Assembly (NCBI GenBank): GCA_958298945.1
Contig: OY282606.1
Coordinates: 41,305,920 to 41,369,919, forward strand
Reading direction: 5' to 3'
DNA length: 64,000 nucleotides
Origin: Atherix ibis
Taxonomy: Eukaryota; Arthropoda; Insecta; Diptera; Athericidae
The position numbers were made by a program, and so were the translations under genes. The notes below the pieces were generated by a model. The model had not been told where the DNA came from and made no database searches. It was given only the letters and a program-made list of their open reading frames with translations. Positions 36,001 through 48,749 of this stretch are shown here, piece by piece. Within the stretch, counting starts at the first letter, position 1. Each line of letters starts with the position of its first letter.

Positions 36001-38279
36001 TACAATTTCATTTTTCATACTCTATAGTAACGCCCAGTTACCCCAAATGCGGTTAAATTTGTACTGCACATCTAGGAGGGACATACGTAAAATTTATGAA
36101 GAGAAAAAGCTCGCAGCGCTGACCAATCGCTTTCAGTGGTGCCGATATTTTTACTTTTCTGTCATAACTCGTGCTTTAAAATTATTTTTTTAATTAACAA
36201 AAAAAATAGCTAAATAATTAAATAATAATAAATATGTTGAGCAAAAGTTTGCAGTGTTGACAGATCGCTCTCAGTGTTTTCAGGCTCATTACTTTAATGC
36301 CGTACCTCAAAAGATATTTTTTTTAAATAATCAATATTTCATACCATATTTATTTACCACGAATTATTAACAAAATAAGATTCATCCGTATAAAAAGCTT
36401 GAAAAGACGATACAGCCGTATAACAAGTTTCAAATTCCATTAAAAGATCCAAATTATAGTTCACTTAGTGGTTAGTTTGCTTAGAAATTGTTTGTTATCA
36501 CAATTTCTGATAAGATTACTATTCTGACATTCCTGAGAAAATAACCAGAGAATAAATTGAAATCATAAAAATTGAAGTTTTTATTCTATCAATTGACTTG
36601 TCAATTAATTAAAAATCGATGTATACTCATATTACTCGATTTGAAAGTTTTCTTTACAAATTATTGTATATTCTGAGAATTTATTGAAATAATTAAATTT
36701 AAATAGAAAAATATAAAGATTTGTTTGTCATTTTTAAATTAATGATTCCATTTCCTATAATATGATAACGATAGAGTTTTTTGGTATGAAAATAGCATTA
36801 TTTCGATTAAATTTATTGACTATAAATATCAATAAATATTGTTCAATTGATATCAAAATTAGAATGGAGAAAGTCAAGTTATTATTCAGAAGAGCTATTT
36901 TTATATGTATTAAAAAACGAGTAATAAACATATTCTTAAAGTAAATAATATTGATTGAAAATTCAAGAGATTAGCAAATATTTTTATTATCTGTCATCTT
37001 TTCATAATTTCAAAAATTCATTTTAAATTTTCTTATTTCTTTCTTATCCGAATAATTCTAAATACCTGTTTTTTTTTCAAAATATATTTTTCATAGTAAA
37101 AATATATTTGATTAGTTCTTGATAAGTCTGATATTTGTATAAACGGCAATTAATTATATTGGACTCATAATTTATTTGATTCAATATTTGCTATTCTTAA
37201 AAAAAACTTATTAAAAAACATCCCCAAATTAGTTATGCTGAAACGCTCGCGTTCGAATTCAGCTAGTAACAAACCATAGCTTATACGTTAAGCCTATCTC
37301 CTTTTATAATTAATTTACTACTTTCAAACTTCTAACTCTATACAATAATAAGTAGGTAAAATAGATATCCAGAAGTGTACAGTATCGAATGAAAACTGAC
37401 ACTTAAACCACCTCAATATGGTATAACGTAATAAGTTTTGTTTCAATTTGCTGTTTTTATATACTTTTCACATATTTTCTTTTGTAACTCCAAACACTAT
37501 GTATGAAATTGTGAATGGATTCGACTCCAAAACTATGCGAATAAACAAAGTTATTGTACACGTATACTGGAAAAAATATAGTATGTCCCACAAATACAAA
37601 GAATTTTAGAAAAATTGCCTCCACTTAAGAGCTCATATTCATCAAACAACATGTAAATATTATGTAAATTCTAATGTTGCACATAAACTTTTATGTTGTT
37701 ACCGTACAACTGTTGTCTATACACACATGAGTATGGTTGAAAGGTATTTTATGGTTGCTTATTTATAAGATTATTTAAGCTCTTAAGATAAATTAAACAT
37801 TGAGATTTATCGAGGTGTTTCAAATATGTGATTATACATACGAGTACTTACTTATGAGTATATTATGAATGGGGGGAAATAGATAACTTATTCAGAAGTG
37901 AAAAGTAAATAATATACACATAAATTTATGCAGATTTATATGAGAAAAAAAATTGCTTTTATACAAAATAAATAATTTACTATATGCCAAATGAGAATAC
38001 CAATTTAAAAACAAATTAAATATAAACAACCAACCAGAAGCACTGTGATATCGTGAATATAAAGTTTACAAAACGGGGAGACTAGTAAATACTCAAAATG
38101 TTATCAAAGTGTTACTATATTACTTATCGGTATACGGAACTGTTGTTAGTATTGTTAATATTTGCTAAACATATACCGCCCTGCAAATAGTAATATAGTA
38201 TAATTTTGTTACTAATGTTAACAATAATATATATAAAATACTAGGGCCGCAGAATCGAATTAAAATATAGAAACGAGCT
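33024..38279. other. Intergenic DNA upstream of the Mp20-like gene
   Basis: AT-rich apart from a GC-richer part at about 34300-36150 that has short open stretches on both strands but no recognisable domain. The latter might be an eroded mobile element, but I could not identify one. A 27-nt exon-like block at 34114-34140 is listed separately. Confidence 0.45.
34114..34140 (+). other. Exon-like block of 27 nt (orphan)
   Basis: A pyrimidine-rich tract ending TTTTGTAG is followed by 27 nt containing ATGTCGGACAG, then GTGAGTAAT. It has all marks of a small internal exon carrying a start codon (M-S-D), but no partner exon on this strand was found. Confidence 0.25.
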
Positions 38280-39519
38280 TGACATGTTATTGCTGACGAA
38301 CCGCCAACTCGGCCCGGGGAGGGAATGTGTAAAAAAAATTCATTTCAGTTTGGCATACTCTCGGCACGATATGCACAACGGCGAGGCGACGCGATGCGAC
38401 GACGCTCCACCATATCCATTGGGTGTTTTTCAGTGTTGTACTGACATCATCGCATTGTGTCGCTTCGTATCGCACTCGAAAAGCTCCGAACGAAGAAAAG
38501 AGTCGCATGCAAATTAACGTCTTCGTCACGGTCCCCCCTTTTGTTCACATGTTGTGCTTAGAATGTGGCAATAGCAATATACATTTTTTGGGCTAGCTTA
38601 ACGAATCATTACCAAAAGGGGATAAGGGGATAAAAAGACAAAAGTTTTAAGACCATAAAAAGTGGTGTTTTATAGACTGTTTTGCGAAAGTAACTGGAAT
38701 TTTGAGAATTAATCAAGTTGTTAATCCAGTACGTAATGACGGAAGATGAAGTATGTAACGTATGCCCTTTCCCCGCATCGATAGACTATCGAAGTCGTCT
38801 ACTTCCCCGATTTTGTTAGTTACAGAAATTTTCTTGGTTTTGATGTATTTTTCCGAATAGGAAAATAGTTCTCTTGTTGATGGGGGATTTTTGACAATGT
38901 TTGTGCAGAAATCGATTTTATGGGAAATAAATAAGAACTCCAAAAATGTACCCAATGGAAAGAAGGAATTTTTCAATTCAGTAAGCTAGCTTTATCCGTT
39001 GTCAAGCTCTAACTGACTACGTCCAAGAAAGAGAAAATCGAAATATTTTGGAAATATTGAAAGTGAAGAAACTCACTCACAAAGCATATCCCACCCCTAT
39101 ACAAGACGATAGCAAGTGGCGAGCACTTTGCACCAGCAACTGGTAACGTCGACGCCCCCAAAGTCTGTGCAACTGGAATTTAAGTAATTCGAAGAACTCG
39201 CGGAATCTTATGAAACACGTCCCTACTATCTCTCGCACCAGGCGCCGATAACTGCCCGCAACACAACGAAAATTCCAAGCGTGCAGTGAACATGTGTGGA
39301 GGAAGGTTGGTCGATTGAAACGATTGCTCGCAACAGTGGCACGAACGCATACAATCTCGCATAGGATTTATTGTATATGAATTTCTTGAGTGGATTTTGT
39401 GACCAGTGCTGGCGGCGGATAGTAGATGGCAAATTATTTTATATAAAATTTATATATATTTTATAAATGATAATTATAATTATACCATATTTACAAAAGG
39501 AAATTATTTATAAAATATA

Positions 39520-39960
39520 AAAATATGGTAATATTGAATCAAAAAATAATTAACTTTTTTTTGGCATAAACTTAAAGATTTTAATCGGAACCATTTTAAG
39601 TTTAGACAAAAAAAAAGTTGCTTATCTTTTGATTATGCATAATTTCAAGATTTCGGCATGTCAATTGACTTTGAAGATTGTACGATTTGACACCGCTAGA
39701 CTATTTATTGTAAAACTGTGTTAAAAAATATAGGACAATTCTCAAAAACCAAAATCTGTCATGTAAAAAAGAGTCATCAAAAATTATTTCCAAAGATTCA
39801 AATCCTGCCAGAAGTCCTGTCGTAGTTATTTAAATAATTTCATATTAAATAAATAATAGTAAAATTTGGAAAAATTTAAATAAAATACAATAATAACATA
39901 ATATTGATAATAAATGTATTTTATTTTACTTTACTTTCCAAACTAATAATTGGATAATTC
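39520..39960 (+). pseudogene. Decayed Tc1-like element (copy h)
   Basis: Landmarks: CATAAACTTAAAGATTTTAA, GTCAATTGACTTTGAAGATT followed by GTACGATTTGACACCG, and CAAATCCTGCCAGAAG. The right end CTTTCCAAACTAATAATTGG, then ATAA, is the reverse complement of the left terminal pattern of copies b, g and j, which supports a terminal inverted repeat for the family. Confidence 0.7.
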
Positions 39961-42751
39961 TTTATGTGGAAATTTATTTTAAATGCACAAACTGGAAATA
40001 TGAGCTTTCCTTTAAAATAATCTAATATAAAATATATATTTTAGTAAGTAATTGTTTAAGGAGTGTCGAAAAATTCAAACAATTTGTGAACATAAAACTT
40101 TTTCCAAACTTGGAAAAAAATTACTTAAAAAATTAAAAAACTTCTTTTTTTCAAAAACTAATAAAAAAATAATTATATCTGAATTGAAATTGTAATCTTT
40201 TACAATATTATATTTCTATAATTTCAATAAGATAATTTCCGAAAAAAGTTACTTTTATTTTAGGCAAATATCAACTCTTAAAATATAATCAAAAACTTTA
40301 ATTTATACTAAAAAAATTATTTTAAAATATATTCAAAAATTTACTCAATTCTGGGGTATTAATAAAATTTTATAAATTCCAAATTAATAAAAACTAAAAA
40401 ACTAATTCCATATCGATGAAATTTGTCCGAAAATTATTTCATTCAATGTGTAATCTGTACGCCACTGGATACAGTTAACTTATCAGCAGAGACCAAACAT
40501 TCATACACATTAACAAGTTGAAGAAATTTGAATAATATGCTGTGCTGCTCTGAACCGAATGCGAACGTATCAAAACAACACAATTCCCAATGAATTTTGT
40601 GGATTTTCTTTACACAACTGCTCTACTACCACACCGTAATCTTATTGAATGAATTCAACTGAAAATAATGAAATTCCTAAGCGGCTATTATACACACTTC
40701 TCAAATCCCCATCAGATCGAAAAGTCTATTTAAGAAAGTTTCGTATTCACGTTGAATGGAATAACTCAATAAAAATGTGTGCGCACACAATCTTATGTTC
40801 CCCATTTGTGGTTTTTGGGGGAAATGTTTTCGGCTTCACTTTCGGCGGCATGAAACGTTAGTGCTGACTAGTGTGTCTCACTAGTTTGTTCAAATTGCTT
40901 TAAATACTAGAAGTATTTATCGCCGAATACCATTTATGTACTCGTATTGTAGTATGCAGTCGTAGTTTACCTTTTTTTCAGGTTGAAACAGTGAAATACC
41001 GATTTTCCTTGTAATTTGTCATCACGAAAATTGTACTCGTCTATAAAACCATTACTTTAGTATGATTGCTTTTATATGAGGAAGATAATAATTTGAAAAT
41101 AGTTACATTATTTTCAAAAAAATCCAATCGCTTTAAAAAACGTTCTTCCCATCTAACGTCTGACCAAAACTACATCTAATCAATAGTTTCACATCGTATA
41201 AAATTTCATGACAACATACCATATTCTTTCGAGCAGGTAAAAAAGTGTCCAAGAAGGTAATGACATAACAAAAGAAGAAGACCTCTCTCTCGATATCGTA
41301 TTGTATTTCTGACTATTAGTGTCTTCTTTGGAAGTTTCTAAGAACTTCCCAATCGACTCGGAAAGAACTAATGGCCCATTAAACAACAACACCTTTGTTG
41401 TCTAAATCAATGGAGTATGGTGCGACGGGGAGATGAGGAATCATTGAAAGTTTGGTGTTGGTTCGATTGCACGTGACACACGGACTGGCTGCTTTGCCAC
41501 AGCACATCTTCAGTGCTGCTAAGGGGTGTGGTACTACCAATCGTAAATGTAAACAAATATGTAGTATGAGTACCTAAGCGTTGTTCTCTTTGGTTTCGTT
41601 TTATCAATCGGAAACTGATAACATTGTACACCTCATCCGGTTATTGAGTTCTCCTGCTGCACCTCATGCCAGCCTGGTAAAAGCCGAACGAGTCGATGCC
41701 TTTCCGAATCGTTTCCTATAAAATCGATTTTATTGCCAATCGGTTTGGGAGGTTCATTGACCGACTGTTTTTCTTTTTTTTTGTTGCCCATCTAACCATA
41801 TCCATTTCGTGTTCATTGAAAATCGTGGATACTGCGAAATTGATATCACTGATAGTTGGGCATATATGAATGGCTATAAGCATGTATCCATGATTATGTT
41901 GGAGTCTACATAATTGTAAGTATCAGTTCTGAAGTAAATGGCCCTGCTGCTGATAGCATCGGCAGATTCAAGGCAGTCCCCGTTAACAGTAAAAGCAGAG
42001 TCTGGCAACTCCCACCAATTGGTACTCGTTCCTCATGTTCGACAGACTGTGACTACGAAACTAGCTCGATAATCGACTACACAAAAAAGTGTAGTCTTTA
42101 TAGGCACGGTACGTAATTGAGTCAGCACAGGCAGTTATTCAAGAATATCTTCTTCTTGACGGGGTCGGTAACTTGTACAACTACGTACACACAATCAAGC
42201 AACTCGCTGAGATACTGTGTAGTAGAGGCGCGTTATCTGGGCCTGAACTTCCAATGGTACGTCAACGCGGGTCGGTGTGCCTGCTACGAATGCTGGGTTC
42301 CTATTCCGCAGTCCAGCCTTGTGTTTGTTCATTGCCACACGCTCGTATTCCATTGGCCTGCGGCAGATTGCGGTTTGTCGACTGGCTGAGTAGGCGGGTG
42401 TGGCCTGTACTTTGTCTTTTCCCGATCTGCCACACGAGTGGCCCCATTTCCCACCTCATACACGCAACGCGATAACACAAAACCGATCAAATCATAGCCC
42501 GACCGACCGACCAAGTTTCAATATTTTCGAACAGATCCGAAACACGAATTCATCGGTGGTTGTTTAATGCTGACGTTCGCTGTAAAAAATCCCTCAACAC
42601 AAAAACCCAATTCAATTAGAAGAATTTCTTCGCATTAAATTGAATAAGAAAGAGTATCAAATCTTGTAAAGAAAACTTCCGATAAGAAAAAAGCGATTTT
42701 CTAAAAGAAATGTGGGGAAGTTATAAAAGTCCAGACACCAGGCAAGCATCT

Positions 42752-42783
42752 TATTTAAGGAGCGGCCCATAGTTTCGTCAGTC
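42752..42783 (+). promoter_or_regulatory. Orphan TATA + initiator core promoter candidate
   Basis: TATTTAAG at 42752-42759 lies 28 bp before the A of an insect-type initiator TCAGTC (42778-42783). A further TATAAAA is at 42722. Downstream, an ATG at about 42821 opens a short frame (MTPSHNDSPYIAGFIIS) that reaches a GTACGA donor-like site. No following exon was found in the window. Confidence 0.35.
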
Positions 42784-45500
42784 GTTCGCACGCAATCAAG
42801 TCTCGCTTGGCACAGTTTCCAATGACACCAAGTCACAATGACTCTCCATACATTGCTGGATTTATAATATCACGTACGAAGTTTATTCAAATTTTATTAA
42901 TTCGGCGGGATTGATGTTTACGAATTGGAGACTTTGTTTTTCACTACAAACGTAAATTTTCCGTTGTAATCGATTTGTTGAATAAGCAATGTTTTTTTTT
43001 AAAAAAAATTCTGCAAAGCTTTTGAAATTAATAAGAATTTAATGACTTTAAGTTGTCACAAATTATTAAAGATTACTTCGCCATATAAACAAGCCAATTT
43101 AAAGGATTTCAACTTTTATAACGACAGGTTGGTTGAACATGATAATTTGGCGTCTGTTTGCTTCTGTCGACCTGTTAATATATTGAGAAACTGACATTGT
43201 TGGGCCCTGACAAATGTTACAGCAACAGACACTGTGTATTATTGGCTGCTTCGGTGTTCTGCGGTGTTGGATCTGCAATTGCCCATGCTGAGCTCAGAAC
43301 TGGAAAAAAAAACATTTTTACGGTATTGTGTTGACAGTGTTAGTAGGTCTTAGCTTTCTTCCTTTGTTAGTAAATGCCAGGAAAGTAAAGAAAAGGAAGA
43401 AGAAGTCAAACTATTCGATATTATTTTCAATCACATCGCATTTGGGGTTAGGCTAACATAAGTTGGAAAAAGAAGCTATCATTTCCCACCAAAGCACTTG
43501 CTAACGTTGTATGTACTTTGTTTTTAGTACAATTTGCCTTGAATTTTACCGTGGGACTATACGAGTAGTACAGTGCGGTATTGAATGGGAAATAAATCTC
43601 CCTTCTACTTTAGTGGATACTACCTACATCTACTCCAATGTAACTTATTCTCTTGTAAATGAATTTGTACTTTTCATCAGGTAGAAATTCATCTTTTTGT
43701 TACCCGGTAAACATGAGTTAATTCTCAGATCTGTATTTTGTTAAACTGCGACCACGTCACGTTTCGGCTACCTCAATCTATGTAAATATATTATTATATC
43801 AACAAGTTTGTTGGGTATTGAATTTCATTGCATGTAGGTGTTAAAGGGGAGCACTCTTATCTGTATAAAAATGTTGAAACTAATATCTCGTTGTGTGTAC
43901 AACCGAAGTTTTGTCACTTAATTTCGAATACTACCTGTACGGTATCGGTTCACATTACGACTAGACATGAGGCCGTGTGTGGCAAACAAACCAAACATAT
44001 GGAAATCCCCTCATTCACATACGTACATGTACACACGTATGATTATGTACTTTGAGGGAATTTAAATTTTCTGGTTTGTAATATGGTATTCTACATTTTA
44101 TTTTGATTAATAGTAACGTGTGGTTGGCATATGTTATAACTGGCCTGTTGTTGGTTCTGTAGCCCTAGTATGAATTCCACATGTTCATTTTTAGTGGACC
44201 CATATGTATGCACAAACAACAGAAATCGAATTTCATAGGCAAACTAAGTAATAAAACGAACGCTTTCTGGCTTATGAACTTATTAGGTGGGGAAGAAAAG
44301 TAAGAAATTTTTACTTTCCGTTCACAATTATGTTCAACCTTACCTTTAATTGATGACAACGGACGAATCGGAACCATGAAATTTGATTTCTTCTTCGCAA
44401 ATGTACACTTTACGATTTACACACAAATCTAAATGAGAAATTATTTCGAAAACCTTTCACGAAAAATTCCACCTATAACGCATCATTACCTGTTAAATGG
44501 CTCATATATCGACTGTGTTAATATCTCAAAGCATAGGAAGGTCATCCATCGCTAAGCTTTTCAAAACAACAAATTCTATATAAAAATGCTCTAGCACTGT
44601 AAACGACAATGCTTAAAATACATTTACACACTTTTTGTACAAATCTTACCGTAGAAGTCAGAGCTTACTTATCTATTTTGGGATTTTTTTGATTGGATGA
44701 CGACAGTCACATGCTTAGTGGGGGGACAAGTGTGTAAAAGCGAATGACCGTGTGGTGCCAATCGATTTGTAGATTTATTTCGTTCGATTCATGTTTGCCT
44801 AGCACATTTGAACTGATTGAAGATCAATTTCGCATGTGCCGGATAGGGCCGTCATTGGTCCGGCCCCATAAGTATTCTAATACTGCACTTTTCGTTGGGG
44901 ACAATTATTACTCCCACCGTGCAAAGTTGAGTTAGTGGATAGCGGAAACCGGAGCATATGGTTATTTTGAAAAGCCATACAGCACACTTAGTATGACTTG
45001 TACTCGTACATCCCACTACTGGCTAGAGAACAGCAACGTCGTCCAATATTGACGTAGCATTTTTGTAATTTTCGTGTGTTGGTGACTGACTTACTGACTA
45101 TGAGGTGGGCATGCTCTAAGTTGCGTTATACATAGAGCGAGCGACTCGTGGGGAGCTTAATGGCTAGTTGACGGTTCTGTTGGCCCGGTAATAGTGAACG
45201 TCTTTAGCACTGAATAATGCTAGTGCACCCATTTTTCTTATCGTTGTTTTCGTGACGTTTGTTGGGGCCACCAATTTCAATTTGCTTCAACTACCAGATT
45301 GGTTCGTGTATGTGGGATTACAACCATGCTCCTCCTTCCTATTAGCAAGTACGTCGAACGTCTCTTTACATTAAAACTTTCATAGCTCACTCTGCTATAA
45401 CTTTGATGTACTAAATTTTAATATCAACGTCGTTTAGCAGCTTTTTCTACAAGCTACGTGTAACAGTCGTTTGAAAGAGAGACTTGCGCTTTATTCATTT

Positions 45501-46045
45501 TTTGCTAATAAACAAGAAACAAGCAAAAAATTTGGTGTTAACGTATGAATTTACATGAAATCATATCTTTAATATTATATCAAATAAAGTTATTTTACCA
45601 AACTAGTATCTTCAGTGGGCAATTTTGTAAAACACATTTTTTAGAATTTTTCCAATATTTTGAAAAAATAAAAAAATTAATTATTTAGAAATTTAATTCT
45701 GTATTGAATAATGAATATTTCTAGTTGTGCCAAATTAATATAGAAAATAAACTGCAAGCAGGGAAAAATAAAGGGTTTTGTCACTGTCAACTATTGTTTC
45801 TTAATAAAATTATTATGCATCGGTAATAATAGCATTAGAACAATAAAGTTTATTTAATGGATATAAAATGTTTATATTTTTAATAGCATCTATCATAATA
45901 GGAGTATTCTTAAGTGAAGTGACGAATTACATTGGGGATTCTATGGCATCGGTGAATTACAATCACTGAGCCTTTCTCACTTATCAGATGAGTATTATGA
46001 ACTTCAATGTTCATCGCCAGATATTCGAATAGAACATTCCCAAAA
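45501..46045. other. AT-rich spacer before mariner 3
   Basis: No gene or element recognised. Confidence 0.5.
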
Positions 46046-46128
46046 TTTTACCAAAACTCTTACGAGGGTCGTTCAATAAGTCCTTAGAAAATCCAAGAAA
46101 TTGCGCTCGTAGTGTCGGTAAAGATTTG

Positions 46129-46219
46129 TAAGTAGCATTATCGACAGGAAAGATAATGCTACTTTTTAAGTAGCATTATCGACAGACTTTTTTGTAAGTA
46201 GCATTATCGACAGGAAAGC
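46129..46219. repeat. Triplicated motif and hairpin inside the mariner 3 left end
   Basis: TAAGTAGCATTATCGACAG occurs at 46129, 46167 and 46195. Between copies 1 and 2, GATAATGCTACT (46153-46164) is the reverse complement of part of the motif and gives a hairpin with a 9-nt loop. Confidence 0.85.
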
Positions 46220-46300
46220 TGTCTAAATTTCAGCTCGATCCATAGCGTAGGTCAATTTCTATCGTCGATTAAAGTTAACGACATTTATTTGTGCATAACA

Positions 46301-47344
46301 ATGGAAAAAAGCGAGTATAGGGCTGTCATCAAACATCTCCATTTGAAAGGCTTAAGCCCGAAAGAAATCAAAGCCGAGTTAGATGTAGTTCATAGCACAT
46401 CTGCACCTGTGTTTGCGACGGTTTACAATTGGGTGAATGAATTTAAACGTGGCCGTTCATCCACAAAAGATGAACATCGTTCAGGACGCCCAGTTGAGGT
46501 GTCTACTGCTGAAATCATCGACAAAATCCACGATCTGATTTTGAACGATCGGCGAATTAAAGTGCGCGAATTAGTTGAGGCCACGGGCATATCACAAGGT
46601 ACAGTCGCTTCAATTTTGCATGAAAAATTGCCTGTGAAAAAAATTTCGGCGAGATGGGTGCCGCGTTTGCTCTCAGAGGAGAATAAGCGCAATCGTGTAG
46701 TGAACTCTGAGGCTATGTTGGCACTCTTTCATCGCAATCCTGCCGAATTCCTTCGTCGATATGTCACTGTGGACGAAACCTGGATACACTACTACACTCC
46801 AGAAACGAAGAGACTGTCATCACAGTGGATTTTCAAGGGTGAACGGGCTCCGAAGAAGGCAAAAACTGTGCCATCGGCCGGCAAGGTGATGGCCACGGTC
46901 TTTTGGGATTCGCAGGGCATCATTTTTATCGACTACTTGGAAAAAGGAAAAACAATAATAGGAGCGTATTACGTGTCGTTATTGCAACGGTTGAGCGAGG
47001 AAATCAAAGAGAAACGCCCCATCTGAAGAAGAAAAAAAATCCTCTTGCATCAGGACAATGCGCGTGGTCACACCTGCGCTGTTTCCATGGCCAAAATTGT
47101 GGAATTGAGAATGGAATTGTTGCAGCATCCCGCTTATTCACCAGATTTGGCCCCGAGTGACTATTTTCTTTTCCCCAATCTGAAGAAATGGCTTGGCGGA
47201 CGACGGTTCACTTCCAACGAGGACGTCATTGCTCAAACGGATGAGTATTTTGCAGAACTTCCGAAATCCTATTTTTTGGACGGGATAAAAATTTTGGAAA
47301 AACGGTTGGAAAAGTGTATAGAGCTAAAAGGAGATTATGTTTAA
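46301..47344 (+). pseudogene. Mariner 3 transposase with in-frame stop
   Basis: DD34D transposase clearly related to the intact mariner 2 protein (MEKSEYRAVIKHLHLKGLSP, EFKRGRSSTKDEHRSGRP, SARWVPRLLSEENKRNR). D158 is in VDETW; the later acidic residues are in LHQDNARGH and APSDYF. TGA at 47024-47026 interrupts the frame between the first and second catalytic aspartates. The frame is the same on both sides, and the residues around the stop look shifted, so two compensating single-base indels flanking it probably made the stop. Otherwise it is open to the natural end. Confidence 0.88.
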
Positions 47345-47554
47345 AAATAAAATTTTTTTTTTAAAAAAACAGTTTTTTTCCATCTTTTTCTAAGGACTTA
47401 TTGAACAACCCTCGTAGCTTTTACCAAAAACTCTTAGACAATCCCATCCATCAAAAAAATAATTTACTTACCGACTTGAACTTAAACGTTATGTTTGTTA
47501 TTCTGGAGACATCACTCTCACAAAAAAATCGTCACTGCAGTCCAGAGTAGCTCC

Positions 47555-48740
47555 ATAAACTCCGGTTTTATCATATAAAAAAATATCTCGTGTCCACATT
47601 CCGAAGTTGTTAACGCTTTAAGTTAATGATAACCCGATTTTGTATAAAAAAAAGTCTTGGGTAGACACTCTAGAACTGCTTACGTTAAAAAATTTTGGTC
47701 TGGAATCTGTAAATTAAGTCCTTGTGGAGGCAAATGCTGCCCACGTTAAAATAAAACCTTTGCGACGGTTCATAGAAGAGCGGGCAAATTGGGAAAATTA
47801 TAGACCTGCGGTTTTCAAAGTTTCGACTGATCAACCTGTGACCCAAAAAAATGTGATAAAAATCTTCACATATGCAGCTGATGAGACAATTCCCGCTTCA
47901 GCTTGGGATTTCTTCTGGTAGAGAGAAATAATCATTCACAGAAAATCTCTCGCCAATAACACCAGCCTCCACCCTGATCTTGTCCTTGTAAATGGCAAGG
48001 TTTCTTTTTAAAATGATTAACGATCCACATTTGACTTTTCATATTAGAATTATCCACCCCTTTAACAAAATTCTGGAAATATCTATTTTATTATTGCTTT
48101 GTATCTACAAGATCAATAGATTCATTCCCACCAGGATCCTTTCTTTGTACGATCCTATTCAATATATATATTTACCAATATCGACACATTTTTGTCGATT
48201 CATTGGATAACCATCTATAACATAAACCAGTCGAATCAACATCCATACCGCAATTCTGGGCACGCAAGCTCTTCAGAATCCGGATTGGCACATACTGCTC
48301 TCACTTATAACTTCGCTTTTGACTCACCAATCGTTCCTTATACCAATCCTGTGGCACTTATTTCAACATCATTCATATTCTATATGAATGCCACATAACC
48401 AAGATTTACTTCGCGAGCAGGATTAGTCCCATTGTGAAGATCCCAGATCCAATAACTACATTTTCTAGTTCCCTATTTGCACTTCTGCATCATTTAACAA
48501 AATTCTCAATATTCTATACTACTAACCACTCATGGTCTCTTTCAGATAGCTTCCCACACATTCTATGAAGTCGCCAAATAGACTCATGGTCGTGGCGCTA
48601 TGAATTGTCCCCTGGCACATGTCTAACGAACCTTATATATAAATAAACAAAAAATTCGAGCCCTCACACCAAAATTGCTTACGGTTGAAAATTTCGACGA
48701 AAAATTACCCGGTTTTATTTAGAATAAAAAAGTATTGCTC
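47555..48740. repeat. Degenerate ~65-nt repeat units split by a LINE
   Basis: A motif like CCCGATTTTGTATAAAAAA recurs at about 47570, 47632 and 48708 (CCCGGTTTTATTTAGAATAA). It alternates with a GACACTCTAGAACTGCTTAC-like motif at about 47588, 47664 and 48662. LINE copy iii lies between the second and last units. Confidence 0.45.
47700..48655 (+). mobile_element. Internally deleted LINE fragment (copy iii)
   Basis: It starts with a part of the polyprotein like the segment between endonuclease and reverse transcriptase (RRFIEERANWENYRPAVFKV, AADETIPASAWDF). After a deletion it jumps to the 3' region, which matches copy i at 3960-4420 almost base for base (AATTCTGGGCACGCAAGCTC, TCAGAATCCGGATTGGCACA, GAAGTCGCCAAATAGACTCA). 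It ends in an A-rich tail. The open stretch 47724-47921 is part of it and not a separate gene. Confidence 0.75.
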
Positions 48741-48749
48741 TCTTGCCGA

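Larger units (their letters stand above)
38280..45500. other. Long GC-richer non-coding block
   Basis: About 7 kb with clearly higher GC and CpG content than the surroundings, broken by an AT-rich part (about 39440-40460) holding a Tc1-like relic. Open frames up to about 100 codons overlap on both strands at 38.3-38.5 and 42.1-42.5 kb, but none shows a domain, signal peptide or splice structure. I call them chance frames of GC-rich DNA. The position, upstream of the Mp20-like gene and downstream of the cadherin, is compatible with regulatory DNA. Confidence 0.45.
46063..47414 (+). mobile_element. Mariner 3 (full-length, disabled)
   Basis: Terminal repeats CGAGGGTCGTTCAATAAGTC (left) and, inward from the right, CGAGGGTTGTTCAATAAGTC. 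They are flanked by TA at 46061-46062 and 47415-47416. The 1,352-bp length includes a triplicated 20-nt motif near the left end. Its TIRs resemble those of mariner 2. Confidence 0.9.

Noticed and set aside
37195..37275. GTTCGAATTC at about 37252, resembling a tRNA T-loop
   Set aside because: No pairing acceptor or D-arm in the flanks; a chance match.
38284..38529. 77- and 80-codon frames, one per strand, almost coincident
   Set aside because: Mutual overlap and lack of domain similarity; probably chance frames of the GC-richer block.
42117..42514. Frames of 60-100 codons on both strands
   Set aside because: They overlap in several frames in a GC-richer stretch, have no recognisable motifs and cysteine-rich random composition.
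44165..44377. Minus-strand ATG followed by PIRPLSSIK and a GTAAGG donor-like site, a possible first exon
   Set aside because: No promoter or following exon could be found, so it is not supportable as a gene.
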